From NCBI GenBank assembly GCA_020746105.1, contig CM036628.1, forward strand, positions 20,789,191 to 20,853,190: 64,000 nucleotides of DNA, given 5' to 3'. Source of the DNA: Trogon surrucura. Lineage: Eukaryota > Chordata > Aves > Trogoniformes > Trogonidae. Positions within the stretch are counted from its first letter, which is position 1; each line of letters opens with the position of its first letter. Below, in pieces: positions 45,986 through 60,094 of the stretch. The position numbers were made by a program, and so were the translations under genes. The notes beneath the pieces are model-generated. The model did no database searches, had not been told where the DNA came from, and worked only from the letters and a program-made list of their open reading frames with translations.

Positions 45986-46068
45986 CCAGCCCCACACAGA
46001 TGAGGAATAATAATAAAAATAGCCGTGACTACCCGAGCTATGAGCACACACTGCTCCAGCACCGAAGC

Positions 46069-46264
46069 AGAGCTCAGGGGTTCAAAGAGCCCCAAGTCAG
46101 GATGAAGCGACCTGCTCAGGATCACTCTCCAGAGCTCAGGGGTTGAAAGAGGTCCCCCACAGGATGGAAGCAGCTGTTCGGGATCGCTCTCCAGAGCTCA
46201 GGGGTTGAAAGAGGTCCCCCACAGGATGGAAGCAGCTGCTCGGGATCGCTCTCCGAGCTCAGGG
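46069..46264. repeat. 62-bp tandem repeat, about three copies
   Basis: Units begin AGAGCTCAGGGGTT at 46069, 46131 and 46193, with a partial unit at 46255. Units two and three are nearly identical; unit one is diverged. The array starts about 80 bp after the CR1 fragment. Confidence 0.9.
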
Positions 46265-46991
46265 GCAGGGCAAAGGGTGGCCAAGCCGGGTGCAGAGCAC
46301 AGCCGAGCCCCCCTTGGCCGCCAGCTCCCCACGTTGATGAAGGAGAAGCTTCTCCTGAGGGGTTCCTTGTTCCAGGGGCTGCAGGTGCACAAGGTTAGAA
46401 GAGCCAGCGATGCTTTTTACGCTCCCCACTTGCAGCTCTGAGACTCCAGCTTTTGGTCCGGACATGCACGTCGCCGTGCCTTGAATTAAACTCATCTACT
46501 CGCCGTTATTCGGTGCGGCTGCAATGAGGGGGAGGATTTGCAGAGCGGAACGAGCAGATATTTGCCACCCGTCCAGCAAGACATGACGCAGCCACACAGA
46601 CAGATGAGGAAGGAGAAATAACCTGCTTATTACTGCCCTGGTCCAGCCTTGCGCTGAAACTCCTCATCCTCAACATCACAGAGAATTGATTCTCTCGGTG
46701 CTTGTAGAGTCAGAGGGAGCCAGGAGAGGAAAAATCCCAGGGGAAATCATACCTCAAAATAACCCGGGAGACAATAGTAAAGGCACGCGTCACCAGAAGG
46801 AATCGGTTCTACTTTGTTTTTTTCTCATTAGAAGAAAGAAAAACAAAGGCAGGCGTGCAAATGGGCTGAACCCGCTAAGGTGCCCCCAAAATAACATGGC
46901 CGGTGGTCACACAGAAACTCATCTGGCTTGTAAGGACAGATGTTCCACACTCTGCAGAAGCAACAATGAAGATATAGAGACAGAGATATAG

Positions 46992-47034
46992 TCCGATAGA
47001 CAGTCTGATAGACAGACAGACAGACAGACAGATA
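46992..47034. repeat. (GACA)n microsatellite
   Basis: An interrupted GATA/GACA run with a core of about five pure GACA units, flanked by GATA variants. Confidence 0.9.
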
Positions 47035-50000
47035 CTTCTTTTAAGGTACCATAAAATAGGAAGCTTTCTTCAGGCTGCGAAACCCAAACACACCAGACTT
47101 ACGACAGGTTGTACAAACCACAAGCAAACACAGAACCCGTGCTGGGATGCCGAGATAACCCTTAAGGTTTGCGTATTTAACTGCATCCCTCTGCAAATGT
47201 CTCGAATCAGGAACACGTTATAGGAATGAAGATCCACCGGACATCATAAAGGAATGTACTTCCAACAGTCAAACAGCTTGAAAACAAGAGACGTGGAAAA
47301 ATATAACCCAACCTATGCAATTATTCACAGAAGGCTTATTTTTTCCCTTAGGCAAAGCCAAGTGGGTAGGAAGAACTGGTGTCTTCCTCCTGATTAATGG
47401 CATTATTGGGAAGAGCAGGCAAGCACTCAGGTGCAGGAGCTCTTTTCAGTGAAAAGTGCATTCTTGCAGAGCCTCTCGAAGCATATTTATCAGGGGCAAA
47501 ACCCCCAAAGAATTCTCTGCACGCTGCATTACAAAGTTGGCTTCCAATCAATCCTGGGGGAAGCTAGACCAGCTTTAGATCTGATCAATAAAGCCCACGC
47601 TCTCCTGCAGCACAATGTCTTAAAGCACCAGAGGAATAAAAAAGAAAAAAGGCATGAAATCATCCTCTTGCATTATTGTTTAATAGTATTGTTAAAGCCA
47701 AACTCCCTCATCATTTTCAATTTTGGAGATCATTAGTGCGAGAAGACCAATAGCCAGACTAAGCATTCTTAGCAAGCAAGGCTGTTGTTTTTCTGGTGCT
47801 CTGAAGCTCAGCCGTCGGAGGCTGCGGTTCAGAGCAGCAGCTACTTGAATATCAGCCCCATTGTCCTCCATCAGAAATTCGCCTCTGGTAACACGTGGTG
47901 AAAAAAAAAATAAATGTAAGTAGATTATTTTCAAACAGACTAGAAAGAAGCTTGGGGAGTAGCTCTGCTTTACTGAGAAACCCCGAACCATTCGACATAT
48001 TCTGAGTCTTGTTTTTGTCATCGTTACTTCTTCCTCATAAAAATGCAAGAAGCGAAAGAGTAAACAATTCCCATTTCGACACGGCAAAAACTTACACGCG
48101 AGGGCTCGTCTCGCAGCCCTGAATGCCACAAACCCTTGCAATGTGATACACACCCTGAGCCAGGGATCACGGCGGAGGGAGTAGGGACCACACCTTCCCC
48201 AAACCAGAATTCTCAAAACCCATCCTGCTCTCTCAAACCTGGAGTTTTCAGCCCGGCTCGCCTGCGAGCATCCCTTCCATGGTCACAGCCCACCCTCTGC
48301 AAACGCACCCACTGCGTGAAAAGCTCCAGTAGGGTCCTTTCCTTCAAGACTGCCCAGAACTCTTCTTGTCCCTATTGCTCTCCCTGTCATCCTCACTGAG
48401 GCTTTTCGACCCAACGGCAATCTTTAAAGGCTTTTTCCACCCAAAGCTATGAGACAAAGCAATTCTACAACCTAGAGAATAAAAGCAGAACCCATACTGA
48501 TGAGGAGCTCCATAACGAGTGACCATCAGGGAGCTGAGTGAGGATTTGGCCGCTGGGAAGCAGAAATAATGACCTTGATCTCACTGATGGAGGTGGACCA
48601 GGTGACACCGTGGGGCAGCGGCACGGCCAGCGGGCAGGAGCACCCAGCTCGCTAAATCTCGACGTGCCACCACCCCTTTTAAGAAGTGGATCTGAGACAT
48701 CTCCCATCTGTTGAGCTTTTTTGCGCTTGGGTTGAAAACCGACTGCGCAATCCCGGTTTTGCAGAAGGCCAGTGAGTCACGCTCCTGGGTCTTCGAGGCA
48801 CTGCGGTAACAGAAAATCATTAGAGAACAATAAAAGAGGAGGGAGCATATTTTCCTAAGTTTTTATTGGCATTTTGACTTCATTACCCAGGAAAGCCACT
48901 GTATTTTTTGGCCCAGCACATTAAATCAGATCGCCAGTTACCGGTTCGAGCCTCACGACAAAGCGACGAGCACAGAGGATTAATTGCCACCGACGGGTCG
49001 GACGCAGCCATCCTTCGGAACCGAAATGCAAGGCACCGAGTATTTGTCATTTCCACCTCTGAGTCCTCCCTACTCTTCCAGCTGTCAGCTGTTCTTTGTG
49101 AAGGATCAGAGCAGCTTCAGCTCTGCTCCCTCCGTGTATTTCCGCGTTAATCACAGACCGCACACGCGAAAAGGGGATTACAGAGCAACAACGTGCTTGA
49201 GGTCCTCCAGGCTGGAGCCCAGCCATCGCAGCAAGCAAGTCTGTTCTCCATGATCAGTGGCCCACCTAAACTATGCTCCCAAATTAGAAACACCTAAATA
49301 GTTACCATTTGATACCAAACCAGCATCGGCTCAAGCTTAGAGGACCGCGATCCGGTTGATGAGGTTGGTTGCCCAACTGCTCAGTCTCAGGACACCCTTT
49401 CGTGGAGCCACTGAAGTCTGGAGGTGGTGGCTCCCGTGAGAACGTTGGATGGAGCCGTGATGCCGCTGCACCGGCACGACCTCGGCTGAGATTTCGAACC
49501 CATCACACCTGCCTGCAAAGGAAAAGCGAAAAATGCAACCCAGATGTGAGGGAGAACAAGGCCGGAGTTGAGTCGAACACCATATATGAAGACACCTGTA
49601 GTAAATTTTCTTACTGGTAGCAAGAGGAAGAGATTCCTGCTGCAAGGTTCCCTGTCTGGTCACAGCAGACCTGCGGGATCCGAGCTGAAAAGTATCAATG
49701 TCAGCACAAGGTGAGGAACTTAAATCAGTTCCTTTTGTCTCCCAAGGAAATCAAATTTAGCTGTGAACCAGCACCAGACAGAGATCTGCCGTCTATTAGC
49801 AGGAATTCTCAGTTTTTCACATTTTAATTAGCCCTCGTAGTCTTTTTCAGTCTCGTCTCCAGCCAGCTGGGCTATGTCCCCTCCATATGGAGGTCACGGT
49901 TTCTTCTTCTGCATACCAACAGCGACTCTTTTCTTATTTTAGCATTTGTGTCACCAAAGCATTCGTGCACTCTGAAAAGCGCCGTGTCTGCTGGCTTTGG

Positions 50001-50953
50001 GGGGAAAGCCGGTAAGCCGGAGTGACTCACTATTAGCCAAATTTCCTCCTTTTTGCCCGTTTCTCCATCTGTGCCTTTGCTCATGGTTTCTCACAACCTG
50101 GATCTTCTCCAGAACATCCAGGACAGCATGAGGTCAATAGCACAATCCTCCTCGAAGCCATAATACCTCTTAATAAAACCTCCCGAAACCAGGCACTGCT
50201 CCAGCCAAGAGCTTCAGGGCTCTGCTGCTCTACTTCGGTGCCCTGTGAAGTAAAGAACCGGGCTCTCTCCAGCCTTCAAAGGCTCGTCTTCAGCCACCCA
50301 TGGGTCTCCTCCTTGGGAGAAAGTTTCCTTTGCCCATGTTTGAAACATTTTTGAGACTATCCAGCATGTTCTGTTCGCCATGACCAAAATCTCACTTGGC
50401 TTCCACAACCAATACATTACATGAACCATAACCAGATGGAGAGACCATTCCCAGCAGAGTGGTCGCTGGGCTCCACCGAGTGTGCTTCTCTTCCAGCCAA
50501 CGCCTTCAGTTTGTACCACACTTCTGGATGTTTCTTATGAGACAGAAGCACTGAAGTCCCAACATCTGAGAAGAAAAGCTTCTTGAGTGGTCATCTCTTT
50601 TTTTGAGCCCATCTCCAAGGCAGACATACCCTCCAGGTGATAAAGCCACCTCGTCTTGCGAGACCAAGCAGCAGAAGAGACAGAACCAGATCCTGCTCTG
50701 GAGCTTTCCATAGAGAATACGGCTGTAGTGCCTGAATTTCTCAGGACTTTAGTTCTCTGGTATCAATCCGTTCATCTTGCAAAGTTCTACGTAAAACCCA
50801 TCGCTCGAGACGGGACTAGGTGCATCTACGAGCGAGTTTGGATTCACTCACTGAGGTGATTCCCACAGCAGAAAGCTGCAGGAGAACATGATTATCTGTC
50901 AGACATTGGAACTGACAAGCGTAATCCCGCCCTTGCTATCAGACATCCACTCC

Positions 50954-50973
50954 TTTTTTTTTTTTTTTTTTTT
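50954..50973. repeat. Poly(T) tract, 20 bases
   Basis: Uninterrupted T20 in EDA intron 1. Confidence 0.9.
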
Positions 50974-53900
50974 GGAAATCTTCACGAAAACTTGGTCATT
51001 CTGAAATCTTTTTGCTGTTCAGAAAGAGAAAAGTTTCAAAAACTCCCTTTTCCTCGCTCCAGAACAAACCAAGGACTTCCTGTGAGAGCGCATTCTTCCT
51101 TTCAGCACAAGAGTTTTAATATCCTATTTTCTAAATCTGGATGTTAAAATTGCCCTTCAGCTATGATTAATTTTTATGACATTTTACTGGAAGGAGAAAA
51201 CCGGAAGGGAAGGAAACAGGAGGAGGGAAACAAGTTGTCCAAACCGACTAGTGTTGCCGTTAAAAGAAAACCAAACCCACTCCAAACGCAACACCCGTGA
51301 AACAACGCATCCGATCTAAGGATAAAAAGCCCATTACAGCGCCTGGGAAATAATCTCAAATTATTACCCACATCTTTAAAATAAGTTCACAGCCTCAGAT
51401 CTGAATGGCTTTTATAAGGACATCTGCTCCGACAGCGAAGGTTTTAACGCCCATTCCCAAACCCACAAAGACGTGGGAGACGGTGGTTTAATTCCAGAAA
51501 ATTAACTCATTCAGAATAAATCATGTACAAAATAAATCACATTGCCTAATTAATCAGATCCACTGCAATGCATTTTGGGGCATGGCAATGCGAACAAGTT
51601 GCCGCAAGGCTGGGGTGTCAAAAATTGAAATTATGCAGGAGGTAGCGTGTAGGAACGCCGAGAAAATTCAGAGTGCAGCGGGAGGGACACAGAACCGTTG
51701 AATGGAAAAGCGTTGCCTTCCTTTTGGCGCTGAGCGCCTGGGGGAATTTGAATTTTTCCATCAGAAACCATCTCCCACGGTTGATCCCGAGTCCCGGAAG
51801 CATGCGCATCCCCAGCCATGCTCCAAGGCTGAGCTTTGGGGCTACCGAACCACCCGGCCCCGCTCACTGCTGCCTGGAGCAGATGGATTCCTGATGGGAA
51901 AAACATTCCCCGTTTGCTCTCCCCACCCCGCAGCAGCAGGACTGATTTCACCCAAACAAAACTGCACCAAACCACCTCAACCATCCGAGCAGCCGGCACC
52001 GGACCAGCAAGTGCGGTTTGAAGCCGAGCGAAGGAATTGCACTATTTTTGTTCAGCAAATTGCCCTCGATTATGCCGCTCGGTCTCTGGCTGGGGAGCGA
52101 GAGATGTGGCAGCATCAGACAAGAAAGGAGGTGTCGGGCTTTGTGCAAGCCAAGCCTTTCTGCTCCGGACTTTGAAGATGTTGCGCGCGGCAGCAGTCGG
52201 CGCAGCGAGGGTCCTCACGGTGTCACAGCATCCAGATGTTGCCAGCCCCCGCGCCGGGCCAGCTGTTGCGCAGCTGCCGCAGGTTGGGCTGCGGGAGGAG
52301 AGCGCCCGCCGGCTCGCTTACGGGGTCCCTGCTTTCTGACACAGAAAGAAAACGCTTTTGCATAGTCCCGCTTGTCTGTCAAGAGGAGTTGAAGGATTTA
52401 AAGTGTTATTTTATGCGGGTGGATGTTGTTTGTGCTGCTGCAGTAGCTGCTTTCTCCGTCACACCGGCACTGCAAACCAAAAGATGGACTTTCCAGAAGC
52501 TGCACAAACAGTTCTGTCCATGCCCAGTTCCCAAAACGAGGAGCAAGCTGACTGTAGGGTTTGCAAACTGGCTCTACAAGCCCTTCCACAATCCCTCTGC
52601 TTGCTCCCCATCATTTCAAGCTCACCACCGAGGTGTAAGTGCACAAGGGGATTCCCAACCTGCTGCTCGGAATCTGACCCCACCGACTTGCCCAGAAAAA
52701 TCTAACCTTGCCACTCTTTTTTCTTTTTTTACAGTCATTCGTTTTATCATTATCCTCTACTTTTCACCCAGAAAAACGCATTTGTGGAGATGCAGGTTCC
52801 TCATCCCGTCGACACCAGGAGAATTCCTCGGCTGCTGGAGCCGGTTGGCAGATTTTGCCCGGTTTTCGGTACTGAGGAACAAGGCAACAGGTCCAGCAGC
52901 GGAGGATGGGGAATTCAGTGCTGTACTCCCACGGATCACCAGCTGGAGTTTTGGTACCCACCAGGGCTCTCCGCTGGGCACCCTGCACGCTCGCCCTTAA
53001 CGGGAAACACTGCCAAAGTGGAGAAAAATGAGGAAAAAAAACAACCCAGCCCTGCAGCCGGTGAGGATTTTCCTCCTTTTCTGGGTGAGATGAACAGCTA
53101 CATGGCTTGGGGGCTCAGTATAAGGGAAAAATAAATAAATACTGTTTACAGACAGAATTTTGCAACTTCTCCAAATGTCACCCCAGGTCACGTTTTACCC
53201 ACGGTGGGGATGCAAAACCTGAGAAAACTCTGAAGCTCGGGAAGCCCCACACATGCACCGTGGGGCCGCGAGTCCGGACGGGGACGAGCAGCAAAGAAGG
53301 ATCCGCAAACCTTCCGAAGGCTTAAAACCGAAGGAGGAGGATGGAAACTGTTTAACTTTTGCCAGGAAAAAGTATCAAATATATCCTCACTGGGTTTTTC
53401 AGGCAGTTTGGTTGGGGTTCGTTTGTTGTTGGTTGGGTTGGTTTGTTTGGTTTTTTTTTTTCTTTTCCTAAAGCTGCAACCGGCTTTCTAAATCCCCCTA
53501 GACAAACAAACAAATAGGGACATCACATTGATTTAATACCCAAACAAAAATGATTCCACTGGCCAGGTTTTGCTACAAATTCAGCGTACTGAAACCTTGA
53601 TTTTTCCTGTTGTAAATCTGCTAAGAGCTGCTCCTCAATGCAGCCAGGCCAGGTCAAGGGCAGGATCTGGCTAAAATCGCATTCCTGAGGAGCAAAACCC
53701 CCCTTCGGGTCACACGGGGGCTCTTGGGCTCATCCCAGCATCACGAGGTTTTACTCCCCCTGGGACCAGCCAAATTGGGAAAGGCTTCCAAAGGAAAAGG
53801 ATATTTTACCGTCATCTTAAATGAACCAAAAGCAGAGGAGACGAGACGCTGCCGGGAACTACAAAGGGCGACTGTAAACACACGAGCAGATAAAGCAGAT

Positions 53901-54024
53901 GGATGGTTTAAACAATCACACGTGGGGTACGTCCCCGTGCCAGAGGGGAACAAGTTCACGGCAGCCAGAGAGCTTGGTTCGCGTGCAAATTTCAACTTAC
54001 GAGCACTGAAAAGCCGTGTATTTA

Positions 54025-54128
54025 AAAGCCGTGTCGCTGCGGTGCTCAGGGACGTGCACCTGGAAGCGCCGGGTTAACGGCTGGACTCGATCTTCAAGGT
54101 CTTTCCCAACCTAAGAGGTTCTACGATT
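54025..54128 (+). mobile_element. CR1 3' end fragment
   Basis: It reads GCGGTGCTCAGGGACGTGCA, then GGCTGGACTCGATCTTCAAGG and CTAAGAGGTTCTACGATT, an old CR1 terminus. Confidence 0.75.
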
Positions 54129-57100
54129 ACCCTGAAAAAACCCACAGATAAAATCCAAGACAACAGAAACACTTAATATTGCAATGAGAAAAACAACCAA
54201 ACAAAGCCAGGCAAGAAATGATTGAGGAAGCCACATGGAGAGAAGGATGCTGGAAACCCTGACTGAAAGGTCCCCAAAGGGAAAAAGAGTTTTGGTGGTT
54301 TTATCACATCAGAGATTCGAGGCTCCACGGGCAGAAGGAGAGGGAGGTGCAAAGAATAGAAACTACCAGTAAAGGGGATTATTTTGGAATTACACCGACG
54401 TTTAGGTGAGGGTATTTTGGAAGCAGCAGCCCACAGGATGCATACGTCTAGAGAGGGTCGCTCCTGCTCCCCCAGCACCACCCACAGCTGCATTTTGAAA
54501 TTTTAATTCAATTTTAACTTTAAATTTTTCAAATTTTTAATTGGAAAAAACCCTGCTGCCTAATTGATAAGGCTCAGGGCACTGCCTTGGGCCCTCACCC
54601 TCAGCTGCTTCTCTCGGATCCACGAAATCCGTGGTGCAGAAGCAGCACCAGGCAAGGGAAATATTTAACTGGACCTGGGCTAAGCTTTTTAAAATATAAC
54701 CCTGCGTCTTCCTGCCGTGACCTCTCGCTGTGTTGGCACTCGGTGGGTTGACAACCAATGCCTCGCCCAGCTCAGAGTTGACCTGAATCCTGTCTCTCGG
54801 GAGCGACCTACGAGCGTCCTACGGAAGAACAAACCCAGCGAAAGGTAGCTGGGGGCTTTAAGGAAAAGTCTTGATGCCAAGGTGTCAGAGCAATCCCAAA
54901 AAGAAGGCAAGGCTTAAAAAAAAAAAAACCCAAACCACCCCACGTGCTGTGCCAAGCCCAGGCTGAGCTCACTTCTGGTGTCTCCAGCAGCGAGATGAGA
55001 TGCAGCCGCCTCCAAAAAGCCCCCGAGACAAGCCCAGGGAGGCAGGAGGAGACCGGATCGCTTCAGATCAGAGGCGAACTCGAAAAATTTGGACTAATTC
55101 CTTAGCGAGACTCCCAAAAGGGCACGTTCACCACTCAGTTCATGCTCGCAGCTTGGTCCAAACAGGGAACACTCTGTCAGTACGGCGATGCCGGGGGGCG
55201 ACCCTGGAACACAGGCGTGATCTCCGTCACGAAAACTTGCAAAAACGAAACGATCAACCTCCCGTGTTCCCAGATGCTCACATATATCACTCGGCGGGGA
55301 GAGCAGAAGGGCGGACAACTTTACGCGGCGAGGTCAGCATTCAAAAGGAGGAGAAGCCCGAGCCCTCTTTCAACTTTTAGAGCCGAGCAAAAGGAGGAAG
55401 AACATCTGAGAGGGACGAAACCCGTGCAGCACCCCAGAAGCACGAAACGCCACCCCTGAAGGGTGCTAAGAAGCCCAGGACACCTTGACCGAACGTGCAA
55501 AAACCACCTCAACTCGCTTTCTTCTGGGCTGCTGTCAGTTTTCCATTAGCGGGAGAGAGACGGAGAGGAGGGATTTACGAACCAGCTGCTGCCGTGCAGA
55601 CCCGACACCCGGCAGCGTGTCCCAACACCTGCCCCCTCGCTCCTGGCTCCAGCTCCTCACCCACGCCCCGTGAGCGGTTCTTTGTCGGGCACCCCGGTGT
55701 TGACACATCCCGTTCGGGGGAATTATGAAAAATGGAAAGCAACCAAAGAAAAAAAAACAAACCATAAAAAAAGGCTCGGCTGTGTGCGTTTCTGTGGATT
55801 AGCTGCTCTCACCCTGCTAGCCAGGAGCAGAACTTGTCCCGGGCACTTGTCGGCGGGATGCCCTTCCCCAGCAACGCTTCGAAGCCCCACAACAAACAGC
55901 CGTTGCCCTAGCGAGCCCGGAGAAGTAACTTCTAAGTAAGAGTGACAGAAAATCAGGAAAAAACCCAACCCCACGCGTCTCGCATCCAAGCCGCCAGCTC
56001 GCCGTGTTCCCCCAAAACCCTCTAATTGCAAGTTTTTAGAACCAAACCCAAATCACAATTAGGGAGCTGTAGGCGTTAAACCTCGTGTCTTCACTAATTT
56101 CACAACTTCCCTTTGTCCTAACAACTGATTAAGAAGCTTAAAGTGCAACCCCCCAGAACAAGGCCCTGCACGGCCCATTACACTGAAAAGAAACCCAAAC
56201 CAAAGGAGAGGGGAAAAGCTCTATTCCTGCTCCCGGAGCAGCAGCTCGGGCACGACAAATCCCTCCCAAAACAGCAAAAAGGGCTCTGTGAGCAGGCACC
56301 GTCACAGTGAGCAAAGACGCTCCTTCTTTCCACTTCACCCTAAGCCAACTTGTGCAAAATCAATTCCTATTTTTTGCAGAGCAAAGGCTCAGAAGCTCCA
56401 TTACCCAATGTCTGACGGGTTGGCTTCCTCCTCGCAAATCAGCAAAAAAGAAAAGAAGACTTAAACAAGACACAAAACATGAGCTTTTATATCGCTTGGG
56501 GTCATCTTTGTCTTTCTTCTGGTAGCGGGACAATGCTCATCTCAAGTGTTTTGGGTGGCCGGGGCGTGCACAGATAAAATTGAGAGGGAAGGAGATGTTT
56601 TATTATAATGAACATAAAAATAAAAACCCCAAAGATTCATATTGGGAGGAAAAAAAACCAAACAACAACCTAAGCTCACACCAACGGAAGCGCGGGGCTC
56701 CAGCCCCTCTTTGCAATCCCCACCACAGCCATCTGGGGGTGAGAAGGAATCACTAGCTGCGTTTAACCAATTTTAATTAACGCCCCCCCCAGGGGCTGCC
56801 AGGAGGGCTGCTCGCTCGGTTTTCAGCCCAGGCGAGGGAGCTTCGAGAATCGTTTCAAACAGCCCCAACGAAAACACGCACCCGGGGTCGAGAAGCATTT
56901 CGCCAGCTTGAAGTCATATGTTGCCTTAAGAGACTTTACAATATAATCTGGAGAAAGAACAGCACATAAACACGGTGCCTACATAAGCAAAGAGCCTTGG
57001 GTAAAAAAAAGGAAACAAAAATAAAAAGAGAAGAAAGGTTACCAAATCCTCTGGCAGGGTTTGAAAGAGATTCCGTATCAGCTGACAATCCTTCCAGATC

Positions 57101-58079
57101 AACACAGATAACGCACCGGTACTTGAACTTTTGAAGACTTATTTTGCAAAGAGTGAGAAGCGACCATTGGATGGAGGAGGAGTTGGATCTAAAAATAAAA
57201 ATCCTTAAAAAGAGAGAGAACAAGCCAACATGGAAAACTACCTGCTGCAGAGGGACAGAAACTTAAATTTTTTTTAAAAAAACAACATTATAAAACTTAG
57301 TTTGTGCATGACCTGCCCAAGAAAATACAACTTCCACCACTGCTCCTTGAGGCATCGATGCATGATAGGGTTTTTTTCTTTTTACTTGCTTTTAGTTCAG
57401 CTGCTCTCAGCTTTGCACAACGCCTGCCCAAGCATCACAGAGGACCCGAGGAGTCACACCAACACGCTATGCTCTACCTTTTTTGACTTTTTTATTTTTC
57501 TGACTACCACAACTTTCTGCCGGGCAGACCCCGGGGTTTCTCCGAGCCATAAATCACGGCAGCCCTGACCCTGGGGAACACGTACTCACCCATTTGCCTC
57601 TGCAGCATCTCACATGGACAACTCAGAGCCTTGGTCCCAGACGGTACAAATTAGTTCTAACTATGCAAATCACAGCCATAAAAAAAAAAAAAATTAATAT
57701 TCAAGACAATAGAAGAGAATCCAAACCTTACCAAGAAACCATTTTCTCGCAACATAATTTTTTTGTCTAAAGCTCGCTCCATAAATCAAGAGCAGAAGCA
57801 GCCCGGGTTTGACAACTTCATTTGAGGACAAACACGCTGAAGCCTCTTTGAGTGAGGAGAGAAAGAAAAAAAAAAAAAGAGGGCGATTTTTCCAGAACGA
57901 CCTTAGGTGCTCTGCAGCAGGAGGAGGAGGTTTACCGACGGCAGGCACGTGGCCACAGTTCCAATTCCTGCTGCAAGGGGAAGCTGGGCTCCTCCTGGGG
58001 CTGCTACGGCAGTTTGGGACTCCTCTTTTCCATTAAATCACTCGTTTTGAGCGGAGAGCTTTCCGTAAATTTAATTTGA

Positions 58080-58300
58080 GCTAATCACTTTCTTGCCAAA
58101 GGAGAAAAACAAATCAAAGGTTTATTTTAACGCTATCGAATTCAATGCCTGTAAATTTAATTTCTATCTGGGCTTTTGTTTAAACATTTTACAGCGTTAA
58201 TTACAACAAGTAATGCAAATTAGTCTTCCAGTGTAATAAAAGGCCTGTTACAACGCAGATAATAAACAGCTTTGAACCGTAAGCTCATTAAGATGCTGCT
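58080..58300. promoter_or_regulatory. Candidate AT-rich enhancer in EDA intron 1
   Basis: A 220-bp CpG-poor block carries a TCF/LEF-type site ATCAAAGG (58113-58120), an octamer ATGCAAAT (58213-58220), TTAATTAC (58198-58205) and several TTTAATTT homeodomain-type cores. Its texture differs from the GC-richer flanks. Binding and conservation are inferred only from motif content. Confidence 0.3.
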
Positions 58301-59655
58301 GAAGCGCGGGCTCTGACTCACAGGTTAAGACCAAAACCTTCATCCTAAAACCAGGACAAGGATCTTGGCGGCAATGTGGAGCTGCGAGCGCTGACGCAGA
58401 ACGCCGCGTTCTTTCCAAAGGAAGGTCCTGGAGCGAGCAGAGGGTCTGAAACCAAAGACACGGAGACCAAAAACCTCCACGTCTGGACTCAGGACTCCCG
58501 CCAAGCTCGTTTGGACAGGTACCACGAAGCGCTGCTCACTCCTTCTTCCTACCCGTGACTTTTTAAACGCCAAGCCTGGGGCAAACAAATAATTTCTTGA
58601 GTCGAATAATGGACGTCCTCCAAGCCATGCTACCCAATCTCCTTTCTTAGGTCTGCAGGGGAAAACAGTTGAACTGTTAAATACATTCATTTCTTGCAGT
58701 ATCTGCAGCACAAGCTCATCAACTTTCTGCTCTTCCATGTGGATGCAATAAGGTCTGTAAGAAGCAGAGATCCGAAATCATCCTGTCTTCATGGGACCTT
58801 GGAGAGATTTCGGCAGACCTGGAGCCGAGCAGCCAAGTTCTCCTCAATGGGCTCCAGGCTGGTGGCAGGATACGCAGGATTTTGAGGACATCTGGTTGAT
58901 CCTCCCCTCCGTGATCCAAAAAGCCTGAGAAAGAAGAAGGTTGCCTGCCAACGCGCTTACATGCCTGATAATATTATGGTCACGGAGCCAGAGAAGACTT
59001 AGCCCTTCCAACGAGGAGCAGGTGACGTGCCGGTATGAAACGCGGCAGGGCTGACCACCCCTCGAAACCAAAAGCTGTATTTGCAGCTAAAAAGGAAAAA
59101 GTCTTGACCACATCCCTATAGTACAGAACATAATCACCACGTGCAAGAAAGAGGAAGGAGCTGAGGCTTGGAGGGACAAAGAAAATGAGGCTGAACCCAA
59201 AGAAAAGGCAACGTTGAAGACGTTGGGTCCTTTGGGGGCCAGGCAAAAGGTCTGGAGAAGGTCGGGACAGTTCAACCCCAGGGTGAGCGGAGAGGCGAGA
59301 TGCCTCCAGCTCACAGTTCTGGAAACATAAGCCTCGTTTATTCTTCCTGGAAAAGCATGGGCAGCTAGAGAGAGGGAGCTGGTAGGTTTACGCTATAAAA
59401 AGAGAATGGCACAACACAGACGAGAAGGAATTTTCCATTCAGAATTAATTTGTTTTCATTAGCACCCAATTCCATCGCTGGCTATTAGAAGAAAAGCTCT
59501 TTTGTTAACATTTCTAGGGGCTGGAAAGGCCAAGGAAGGGCTGAAAACGCTCCTCCCCGTGACAACTGGCTCGCTACACCAGACTGCCCACAGAACTAAG
59601 CAATATCTGTCTCCATATTCCTGAGGTTAGAAAGTGTAGGGAGGCCACTTAAAAG

Positions 59656-59724
59656 CATATATATATACATACATTTTTTATACATATACACACATTTTAT
59701 ATATATATATATACATATATATAA
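59656..59724. repeat. (TA)n-rich microsatellite
   Basis: Alternating TATATATA and TACATACA blocks over about 70 bp. Confidence 0.9.
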
Positions 59725-60094
59725 ACAATAAACAAGCAGCAAGGTGACTCTGCCTCTGCCTTTCTTCCCTAAAGGCTAACATTCCAAAAAGCGAAGCGAA
59801 ACAAATGCTGAAGGTAAAAAGAGGACTAAAAGTCACTTTGCACATTGCAAAAGAAGGTGGTTTGGTGGGGGTTTTTTCAGGTTTTTCTTTTTTTTTTGGA
59901 AACAAGCATATGTTTTACAGAGAAGAAATTTAATACTGTGATCTTCTACACAGTTGATGAGAAATCTCTGGGAAACCCAGAATCAACTGCAAATATAAAG
60001 ATGTTTAAACAAGTGAAAGGAGATTTTCCCAAGGAGTAAAATTCCACAGAGCTGGAGGATGTGCCTTAATAAAGCTCTAGAAAACCTACACATA

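Noticed and set aside
52236-53000. 254-codon plus-strand frame and nearby ATG at 52178 with an alanine/arginine-rich start
   Set aside because: The opening resembles a mitochondrial targeting sequence, but the frames are not consistent with any protein I know and no exon boundaries fit.
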